NCBI RefSeq assembly: GCF_016924645.1
Contig: NZ_JAFFJV010000009.1
Span: 124,001 to 188,000, forward strand
Direction: 5' to 3'
Source: Rufibacter psychrotolerans
GTDB taxonomy: Bacteria > Bacteroidota > Bacteroidia > Cytophagales > Hymenobacteraceae
Length of the DNA: 64,000 bases
This document shows positions 58,455 through 64,000 of this stretch, one piece after another. Each line of letters starts with the position of its first letter. Within the stretch, counting starts at the first letter, position 1. The translations under genes were made by a program, and so were the position numbers. The notes under the pieces were generated by a model that saw nothing but the letters and a program-made list of their open reading frames with translations, was not told the DNA's origin and made no database searches.

Positions 58455-58483
58455 GGGAGCCCCGCAAAGGGCTCCCGTTTTGC
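58448..58483. terminator. Bidirectional terminator between ohr and the transglutaminase gene
   Basis: A perfect 15-bp stem (GCAAAACGGGAGCCC) with a 6-base loop, between convergent genes. It overlaps the last bases of the 36-bp palindrome at 58419. Confidence 0.85.
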
Positions 58484-58515
58484 CTTCAGGTGCTTTGGGC
58501 AGGCAGGCCCAGGAC

Positions 58516-59367
58516 TTATCTGGCTTTCTTCAGGGTAGGGTAGAAGTCTGCCACTGAGTGGGTGTAGGTAAAATCCGTGAGGGGCCTGATGCGCTGGAAA
58601 ACGGTGATCTTCTGGGCACCCTGGGGCATCAGCATAATGCTGCCCGGCTTTTGTTCTACCCCGTAGCGGTTGTCCAGGCGGGTGTCAAAGTAAAAAAGAT
58701 AAGGGGCAATCCACTGGAAGTAGTCATTGGCCTGCGTGCCCGAGAAAGAAACCACCTGCAGGTCTGGCGCCCCTGCGGCAAGAGCCTGCTGCATCTCCAC
58801 GGCGTTCAGCGGTTTTCCTTTAAGGGTGGGAATCACGTCAAACTGCCCGTCTACCAGCACCCATTTTTTCTGGTCGTGCAGGTAGGCCTCTGCCACCACG
58901 TGGCCGGCACCGTATTGAATGGTGTCGGCGTGTTCCATTTTAAGGGCCAGGGTGCGGGCCGGTATTCCCAGGGAGTTCAGGGCACCGCTCACCACCACGC
59001 CATACTCCACGCACCGGAACTGCTTGCCCGTGGCGGCCTCTTCCAGGATAGAGATAGGGTCACTTTTCAGCGGCGTGTTAGAGCCGTTGTGTTCCCACTG
59101 CTTGCGGGCCCAGGCGCAGACGGCTTGTACCCGTTCAAAATCGGTTTTCTTGCCGGCAACCAAGCGGTCTAAGCCGTAGGTGGTACGCAGTTGCGTAAGG
59201 TAGGCATTGTTTGTGGTGCTGCGCAGGTAGTCTGGTTTTACCTGCGGGGCGGTGGTAAACGCGAGCGCTCTGGCGTTCTTCTTTTCCTGCGCCCAGGCCG
59301 CGGGCACGGAACCAAAGGAAACCAGAAGTGAAAAGATAAGCGGAGAGAGGGTACTCAGTTTTTTCAT
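58516..59367 (-). CDS. Exported transglutaminase-like cysteine protein
   Basis: 283 residues with a signal peptide (ending PAAWAQ). The transglutaminase-core triad is readable: C119 (QFRCVEYG), H156 (GAGHVVAEAY) and D173 (VDGQFDV). In bacteria most such domains act as periplasmic proteases or amide hydrolases. It is a single gene. Residues after 200 have no recognised domain. Confidence 0.85.
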   Translation of the reverse strand: MKKLSTLSPLIFSLLVSFGSVPAAWAQEKKNARALAFTTAPQVKPDYLRSTTNNAYLTQLRTTYGLDRLVAGKKTDFERVQAVCAWARKQWEHNGSNTPLKSDPISILEEAATGKQFRCVEYGVVVSGALNSLGIPARTLALKMEHADTIQYGAGHVVAEAYLHDQKKWVLVDGQFDVIPTLKGKPLNAVEMQQALAAGAPDLQVVSFSGTQANDYFQWIAPYLFYFDTRLDNRYGVEQKPGSIMLMPQGAQKITVFQRIRPLTDFTYTHSVADFYPTLKKAR

Positions 59368-59435
59368 AGAAAGGATTAAGTAATGGATGGTGTAGGCAAG
59401 AGTTTAAAAAGGGAGCAAAGGTTGCACCAGACAGC

Positions 59436-59470
59436 AAAAAAAATGCCCTCCTGTTACCAGGAAGGCATTT
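59436..59470 (-). terminator. Rho-independent terminator of sucC
   Basis: Minus-strand stem AAATGCC-TTCCTG type with one mismatch, a 4-base loop and a run of eight U residues, 23 bp past the sucC stop codon. Confidence 0.9.
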
Positions 59471-59492
59471 TGATGTTATAAGTAGGTGATGC

Positions 59493-60692
59493 TTAGGCTA
59501 GTTCAGCCAACACGTCTTTTACTTTCTGAGCAGCTTCTTTCAAGGCTACGGCAGAGTACACTTTCAGGCCAGACTCGTCAATGATACGGGCGCCTTCCTC
59601 AGCGTTGGTTCCCTGCAGACGCACAATGATAGGCACGTTGATAGTACCAATGTTTTTGTAGGCTTCTACCACTCCGTTGGCAACGCGGTCGCAACGTACG
59701 ATACCCCCGAAGATGTTGATAAGAATAGCTTTTACGTTAGGATCTTGCAAAATCAAACGGAAACCGGCTTCTACGGTTTGCGCGTTGGCTCCACCTCCTA
59801 CGTCCAAGAAGTTAGCCGGCTCACCGCCAGAAAGCTTGATGATGTCCATCGTCGCCATAGCCAGACCAGCACCGTTTACCATACAGCCAACGTTTCCGTC
59901 CAGCTTCACATAGTTCAGGTTGCTCTTGCTCGCTTCAACTTCCAAAGGATCTTCCTCGGCTAAGTCGCGCAGGTCAGCTAAGTCCTTGTGACGGAACAGG
60001 GCGTTGTCGTCCAGGTCTACTTTACCGTCAACGGCCAGGATCTTGTTGTCTGAAGTCTTCAACACCGGGTTGATCTCAAACATTGAAGCGTCTGTGTCCA
60101 GATAAGCGTTGTACAGGCTGGTCAGGAACTTGGTGAATTCTTTGAACGCCTCGCCTTGCAAACCGAAGGCAAACGCAATCTTGTTGGCCTGGAACGGACG
60201 AAGACCAACTGCTGGGTCAATCCACTCTTTGAAGATTTTCTCAGGCGTATGCTCCGCCACTTCTTCAATGTCCATACCGCCTTCCGTAGACGCCATGATC
60301 ACGTTTTGGCCTTTGGCTCTATCTAATAAGATAGAAACATAATATTCTTTAGGCTCAGAGTCGCCAGGATAGTATACATCCTGCGCTACCAGCACTTTGT
60401 TTACTTTTTTGCCTTCTGGTCCGGTTTGGTGCGTTACCAACTGCATGCCAATGATCTGGCTTGCAATGTCTTTCACCTGCTCCAGGTTTTTGGCCAATTT
60501 CACCCCGCCGCCTTTACCGCGACCGCCCGCATGAATCTGGGCTTTGATTACGTGCCAGCCAGTGCCGGTTTCCTCGGTTAAACGCTTAGCAGCGGCTACC
60601 GCCTCTTCGGGGGTCTCTGCCACGATGCCTTCCTGAACGCGAACGCCGTAGCGTTTCAGAATGTCTTTCGCCTGGTACTCGTGTATATTCAT
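59493..60692 (-). CDS. sucC: Succinyl-CoA synthetase, beta subunit
   Basis: 399 residues, normal for SucC. Landmarks are the N-terminal N-I-H-E-Y-Q-A-K-D-I-L-K, ATP-grasp residues in K-A-Q-I-H-A-G-G-R-G-K-G-G-G, and near the C-terminus G-G-A-N-A-Q-T-V, then N-I-F-G-G-I-V-R-C-D. It makes ATP (or GTP) and succinate from succinyl-CoA in the TCA cycle, together with SucD, which is not adjacent. Codon bias is strong, suggesting high expression. It has a clear promoter and terminator of its own. Confidence 0.97.
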   Translation of the reverse strand: MNIHEYQAKDILKRYGVRVQEGIVAETPEEAVAAAKRLTEETGTGWHVIKAQIHAGGRGKGGGVKLAKNLEQVKDIASQIIGMQLVTHQTGPEGKKVNKVLVAQDVYYPGDSEPKEYYVSILLDRAKGQNVIMASTEGGMDIEEVAEHTPEKIFKEWIDPAVGLRPFQANKIAFAFGLQGEAFKEFTKFLTSLYNAYLDTDASMFEINPVLKTSDNKILAVDGKVDLDDNALFRHKDLADLRDLAEEDPLEVEASKSNLNYVKLDGNVGCMVNGAGLAMATMDIIKLSGGEPANFLDVGGGANAQTVEAGFRLILQDPNVKAILINIFGGIVRCDRVANGVVEAYKNIGTINVPIIVRLQGTNAEEGARIIDESGLKVYSAVALKEAAQKVKDVLAELA

Positions 60693-60719
60693 GAGGTTAG
60701 GTTGATGTTATTAGGTGCA

Positions 60720-60750
60720 CGAAAGTAAGAGATACGGCTAACTTTTCAAA
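60720..60750 (-). promoter_or_regulatory. Promoter of sucC
   Basis: Minus strand: TTTG (60747-60750), a 19-bp spacer and TACTTTCG (60720-60727), seven of eight matches to TAnnTTTG. The leader is about 20 nt. Confidence 0.65.
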
Positions 60751-60774
60751 GCAGCCGCCGCTTTGCGGTTAGTT

Positions 60775-60802
60775 CTGAGTCCTGAGTCCTACGTCTTGAG
60801 TG
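60775..60802. repeat. Heptamer tandem repeat, four units
   Basis: Four consecutive 7-bp units: CTGAGTC, CTGAGTC, CTACGTC, TTGAGTG. It lies in the intergenic region behind the sucC promoter. Confidence 0.7.
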
Positions 60803-60859
60803 AAAAATATGGAGGATAATTCTCCATTTATAACCTGTTTTTGACAGAATTGGCCAAAT

Positions 60860-61001
60860 GTAGCGGCGTTACCGGGTAACGCCGTGGTGCTATGGAACTT
60901 TACAGGTGCACCTTCCCATCTTCCTGGATTTGCAACAGCGCCTTTCGCTAATGACAAGTAATTGGAACCTCTGCCACGGCGTTACCCGGTAACGCCGCTA
61001 C
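60860..61001. repeat. Pair of perfect 28-bp inverted repeats, each itself palindromic
   Basis: Positions 60860-60887 and 60974-61001 are exact reverse complements. Each arm contains the near-perfect hairpin CGGCGTTACC/GGGTAACGCCG. The 86-bp interior encodes nothing obvious. This is the layout of a REP pair (BIME-like element) or a very small non-autonomous element. Confidence 0.85.
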
Positions 61002-61031
61002 GGTTAACTTTAAATTCATTGCTCCGTTCTA

Positions 61032-61054
61032 TGCAAACAAACCAATAGTTTGCA
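61032..61054. promoter_or_regulatory. Inverted repeat upstream of lolD
   Basis: Arms TGCAAAC and GTTTGCA are separated by nine bases, ending 32 bp before the lolD start codon. A possible operator or part of the promoter. Confidence 0.35.
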
Positions 61055-61086
61055 AATACCGCCCCTTCCCCTTTGTTTTGTAGTGC

Positions 61087-61776
61087 ATGAGTATAGAGAA
61101 ACCAGTTTTGCTAGAGGCCCGTGGGCTGTTTAAATCGTATGGGAAACTGCCCGTACTCAAAGGAATTGACCTCACCATCGGCGAAGCCGAGGTAGTCTCT
61201 ATCGTGGGCGCCTCGGGGGCCGGCAAAAGCACGCTGCTGCACCTGCTGGGCACCCTGGACACGCCCGATGCCGGCGAGGTGTACCTGCACGGGCAGAAGA
61301 TATCGGGCATGAGCAACAAAGAGGTGGCCCGTTTCCGGAACCGCAACATTGGTTTCATTTTTCAGTTCCACAACCTGCTGCCCGAGTTCTCTGCCCTGGA
61401 GAACGTGTCGCTGCCCGGTTTCCTGGCCAACCGGCCCGAGAAGGAGGTACAGGCCCGCGCCAAGGAGCTCCTGGAGATGCTGGGCCTGGGCGATCGGTTA
61501 GACCATAAGCCCTCTGAGATGAGCGGGGGCGAGCAGCAACGCACCGCCGTGGCCCGCGCCCTCATCAACTCGCCCAAACTGATTTTCGCCGATGAGCCCA
61601 GCGGCAACCTGGACTCCAAGAACGCCGAGGAACTGCACCAAATCTTCTTCAAACTGCGCCAGGACCTGGGCCAGACCTTCGTGCTGGTGACCCACAACCC
61701 CGCCCTCGCCGACATGGCCGACCGCAAACTGACCATGAAAGACGGCTTCCTGCTGCAGCCCGAGGAAGTACAGTAG
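61087..61776 (+). CDS. lolD: LolD-type ABC transporter ATPase
   Basis: 229 residues. Walker A is G-A-S-G-A-G-K-S (41-48), the signature is M-S-G-G-E-Q-Q-R, Walker B is L-I-F-A-D-E-P-S-G-N-L-D, and the switch His is in V-T-H-N. Length and the F-Q-F-H-N-L-L-P-E-F Q-loop fit LolD/MacB-type ATPases that drive lipoprotein release or mechanotransmission from the inner membrane. No LolCE permease is adjacent, which is common in Bacteroidota. Confidence 0.92.
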   Translation: MSIEKPVLLEARGLFKSYGKLPVLKGIDLTIGEAEVVSIVGASGAGKSTLLHLLGTLDTPDAGEVYLHGQKISGMSNKEVARFRNRNIGFIFQFHNLLPEFSALENVSLPGFLANRPEKEVQARAKELLEMLGLGDRLDHKPSEMSGGEQQRTAVARALINSPKLIFADEPSGNLDSKNAEELHQIFFKLRQDLGQTFVLVTHNPALADMADRKLTMKDGFLLQPEEVQ

Positions 61777-61826
61777 TCCAAGCTCAGTACAATCTGCTCC
61801 AGCTCTTGCAAAGCGAGGTGTCTTGG

Positions 61827-61862
61827 TGTTTTCAGGCCATTTCCTGAAAAGAACGTCCTAAC
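61827..61862. repeat. 36-bp interspersed palindrome, copy 27
   Basis: GTTTTCAGGCC...GAACGTCCTAAC, 50 bp past the lolD stop codon, in the 926-bp gene-free stretch before the FG-GAP gene. Confidence 0.65.
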
Positions 61863-62006
61863 CGTGAAGTTCCGTTTTAAAGGGGAGGGGAATGGCTATG
61901 GTGTGCTGCCTCAGATGCTGGTTGGTCTTCCTTTCGAAGTTAGGCATTAAACCAGTCACCTTCTAGTGTGCTCATCTCGTCCACTAAAGGGTAGTCATGA
62001 TACATT

Positions 62007-62186
62007 CCCTCGCTCGCCTCTGGCGAGTGTGAGAAATATTGCGGCCTCTGGCCGCGTTGCAACCTTGCAAAAAAAGACAGTACAATGGCGCGGAAGTTAC
62101 TTCCGTGCCTTACAAAATCCTGGTAAGGGTCTTCAAAGCGGCGAGACGCCGCCCCATAGCTCACACTCGCCAGAGGCAAGCGAGGG
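62007..62186. repeat. REP-like cluster: 27-bp inverted repeats enclosing further hairpins
   Basis: Positions 62007-62033 and 62160-62186 are reverse complements with one mismatch. Inside lie GCGGCC-TCT-GGCCGC (62041-62055), CGGAAG-TTA-CTTCCG (62091-62105), CCTTAC/GTAAGG and GCGGCG-AGA-CGCCGC (62138-62152). The whole element could fold into one multi-branched structure. Confidence 0.85.
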
Positions 62187-62370
62187 ATTAGTGTGCTTTG
62201 GTGTTTTGTTTATCAATAGTTAAAGGTTGAGTTGCTTTTTGCGCAACTCCCCAATCTACCGTTACCAAATCTAGCGGATTGTCGTTTCCAAGGCAGTTAC
62301 AACAGCTGCATTTACCCCGGTACAGTTCGTGCCGCCATCTCACCAACTAGACGCCGTGCCCTCCATGCCG

Positions 62371-62392
62371 TTGTTGGTGTTTTCACCAACAA
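62371..62392. repeat. Perfect 9-bp hairpin TTGTTGGTG-TTTT-CACCAACAA
   Basis: An isolated perfect palindrome with a T4 loop in the gene-free stretch between lolD and the FG-GAP gene. No T-tract follows it. A weaker GAGTTGC/GCAACTC hairpin lies at 62229-62249. Confidence 0.6.
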
Positions 62393-62702
62393 TCCAACCT
62401 ACGCCTTTCTATAAACAAGCCTGCCGTCCACCCAAGCCAAGTGAGAATGATCTGTCCCTAAAATATCAAGCAGGTAGCGCGCGCGAGGCCCCCGCAACTG
62501 CATCCACTCATTCTAGAGCAGCTTTACATAAAACGCGTGTGGTTGAAGGTATCCCAAAGATTGCCTCCGGATTTCTGGCAGGGGGAAGTGCAGCCGGTCA
62601 GGTTGTGCTGGTTTGTTTGCAAAAATGATAATTTAAGTCATAAACAGGGCTTGGAGAAATGCGAGGGAATCGGCATTTTTAGAGGCTTTATTTGTCTCAC
62701 CC

Positions 62703-64000
62703 ATGCACTTGTTTAAACGTACGTCCCTGTTGGGGATAGCCCTGGTCGCGCTGGCGGTGGTAGGCTGCCAGCAGAAAACCCCGGAAGGGGAAGCGGCCCA
62801 GGAACCCGCCACCACTGAGCCCACCCTGTTCACCCTGCTGGCCCCTGAAAAGACCGCCATCAGTTTCAACAACACCTTAACTGAAACGCCTTTCGCCAAC
62901 ATCATCGCCTACCAATACTTCTACAACGGGGGTGGGGTGGCCATTGGCGATGTAAACCAGGACGGCCTGCAGGATCTCTACTTCTCGGGGAACATGGTGC
63001 CCAACAAACTGTACCTGAACAAAGGCCAGATGCGGTTTGAGGAGGTAACCTCTGCCGCCGGGGTAGCGGGCACGCCCAACTCCTGGAAAACCGGCACCAC
63101 CATTGCCGACGTGAACGGCGACGGCCTGCCCGATATCTACCAATGCTACTCGGGTCCCGTGCCGGGGAGCGCGCGCGTGAACCAGCTGTTCATCAACCAG
63201 GGCTTCGGCCAGGACGGGGTGCCCACGTTCAAAGACCAGGCCCGGGAAATGGGCCTCGCCGATTCCTCGTACAGCACCCACGCCGCCTTCTTTGACTATG
63301 ACCGGGACCATGACCTGGACCTGTTCCTGCTCAACCACAACCCCGTGCAGTTCAACAACCTGGACGACGTCACCATCCGGGAGATCAAGAAGAAACCGTC
63401 CCGCAGCATGCAGTCCAAGCTGTTCCAGAACCAGAAGGGTCGGTTCAAAGATGTGTCAGACCAGGCGGGGTTGCACGCCTCGGCGTTCTCGTACGGCTTG
63501 GGGGCAGGAATTGCTGATATCAACCAGGACGGCTGGCCCGACATCTACGTTTCCAACGACTATTCCGCGCCCGATTTCCTGCTGATCAACAACCGGAACG
63601 GTACTTTCACCGACCAGTCCAGGGCCGCTATCCAGCACACGTCCATCTACTCCATGGGCAACGACATCGCCGACATCAACAACGATGGCCTGCCTGACAT
63701 CATCACGCTGGACATGCTGCCCGAGGACAATAAGCGCCAGAAGCTGCTCTTTGGTCCCGACAACTACGAGTACTTTGAGATGCTGGTGCGGGCCGGGTTC
63801 AACCACCAGTACATGCGCAACATGCTGCAGGTGAACAACGGCAACGGCACCTTCAGCGAGGTGGGCCAGCTGAGCGGCGTCTCCAATACCGACTGGAGCT
63901 GGGCCCCGCTTTCCGCCGACTATGACAACGATGGCCTGAAAGACCTGTTCGTGAGCAACGGCTTCCTGCGCGATTTCACCAACATGGACTTTATCAAATT
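62703..64000 (+). CDS. FG-GAP/VCBS-repeat lipoprotein (CRTAC1-like), C-terminus cut by window edge
   Basis: The frame starts at ATG 62703 and runs off the right edge, giving 432 visible residues. A lipoprotein signal ends A-V-V-G-C22. At least six calcium-binding FG-GAP/VCBS loops follow, of the form D-x-N-x-D-G-x-x-D, for example D-V-N-Q-D-G-L-Q-D, D-V-N-G-D-G-L-P-D, D-I-N-Q-D-G-W-P-D and D-Y-D-N-D-G-L-K-D. This is a surface propeller of the ASPIC/UnbV-CRTAC1 type, usually over 1,000 residues and often paired with SusCD-like genes. The start is fixed by the signal peptide; function unknown. Confidence 0.88.
   Translation, partial: MHLFKRTSLLGIALVALAVVGCQQKTPEGEAAQEPATTEPTLFTLLAPEKTAISFNNTLTETPFANIIAYQYFYNGGGVAIGDVNQDGLQDLYFSGNMVPNKLYLNKGQMRFEEVTSAAGVAGTPNSWKTGTTIADVNGDGLPDIYQCYSGPVPGSARVNQLFINQGFGQDGVPTFKDQAREMGLADSSYSTHAAFFDYDRDHDLDLFLLNHNPVQFNNLDDVTIREIKKKPSRSMQSKLFQNQKGRFKDVSDQAGLHASAFSYGLGAGIADINQDGWPDIYVSNDYSAPDFLLINNRNGTFTDQSRAAIQHTSIYSMGNDIADINNDGLPDIITLDMLPEDNKRQKLLFGPDNYEYFEMLVRAGFNHQYMRNMLQVNNGNGTFSEVGQLSGVSNTDWSWAPLSADYDNDGLKDLFVSNGFLRDFTNMDFIK

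Noticed and set aside
375..61862. The 36-bp palindromes as CRISPR repeats
   Set aside because: Length and the GTTTT...AAAAC ends recall type II CRISPR repeats, but copies are solitary, divergent in sequence, spaced by kilobases and without cas genes.
375..61862. The 36-bp palindromes as ordinary Rho-independent terminators
   Set aside because: Most lack a U-tract, several lie beyond a separate canonical terminator, and some are in divergent promoter regions.
61940..62179. 79-residue minus-strand frame
   Set aside because: It is a read-through of the REP cluster; such frames are often misannotated in genomes carrying these repeats.
62329..62628. 99-residue plus-strand frame before the FG-GAP gene
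   Set aside because: Starts just before a perfect hairpin, with random composition and no leader.

Overview
The window is typical Bacteroidota DNA, GC-rich in genes and AT-richer between them. It most likely comes from the Cytophagales, family Hymenobacteraceae (Rufibacter/Pontibacter/Hymenobacter-like). The reasons are many lipoproteins whose lipobox Cys is followed by acidic residues, a secreted beta-propeller with a type IX sorting tail, a TonB receptor with a carboxypeptidase-like N-terminal domain, DUF4142, DUF5777 and CHRD families, weak Shine-Dalgarno use, and several promoters of the Bacteroidota type TTTG-N17-20-TAnnTTTG. The genus is inference. About 54 protein genes and one tRNA-Arg are visible. 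There is no prophage, insertion sequence or CRISPR array.

Layout. 0-5.8 kb: a cut SpoIIAA-like gene, small membrane proteins, an MFS exporter, a small HNH protein, an unassigned 352-residue protein and a tandem universal stress protein. 5.9-19.2 kb: single-gene metabolic and stress units (outer-membrane transporter-like protein, M28 peptidase, WD40-like secreted protein, zinc alcohol dehydrogenase, PLP dehydratase, metallophosphoesterase, catalase, succinate-semialdehyde dehydrogenase, GNAT, SbcD, two tandem small outer-membrane proteins). 19.4-32.3 kb: an amino-acid permease, the secreted propeller, an amidohydrolase pair, a PhoX-like lipoprotein and a di-heme peroxidase. 32.7-39.1 kb: a six-PAS histidine kinase and a TonB receptor/PepSY iron-uptake-type operon. 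39.5-44 kb: an ECF sigma factor, an anti-sigma-like protein fused to a beta-barrel, then CHRD, cytochrome c, YceI and DUF5777 genes. 44-53 kb: a hydrolase, a soluble glucose-dehydrogenase-like lipoprotein, a FUSC exporter, a LytS/LytTR two-component pair with a probable binding site upstream, a SRAP protein and a DUF4142 lipoprotein. 53-57.4 kb is gene-poor and holds tiny membrane proteins and hypotheticals. 57.7-64 kb: tRNA-Arg, Ohr, a transglutaminase-like protein, SucC, LolD and the start of a large FG-GAP/VCBS lipoprotein.

The most unusual signal is not a gene. It is a family of at least 27 intergenic imperfect palindromes, almost all exactly 36 bp, running from GTTTT to AAAAC. They occur about every 2.4 kb, often right behind stop codons and often next to, but distinct from, ordinary terminators. 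Two other classes of structured repeat, each a long inverted-repeat pair built of smaller hairpins, lie at 60.86-61.0 kb and 62.0-62.2 kb. A small heptamer tandem repeat lies beside the first.

Functionally the window combines oxidative-stress defence (catalase, Ohr, Usp, di-heme peroxidase), envelope remodelling and signalling (ECF/anti-sigma, LytS/LytTR, PAS kinase) and secreted or outer-membrane proteins of unknown substrate.
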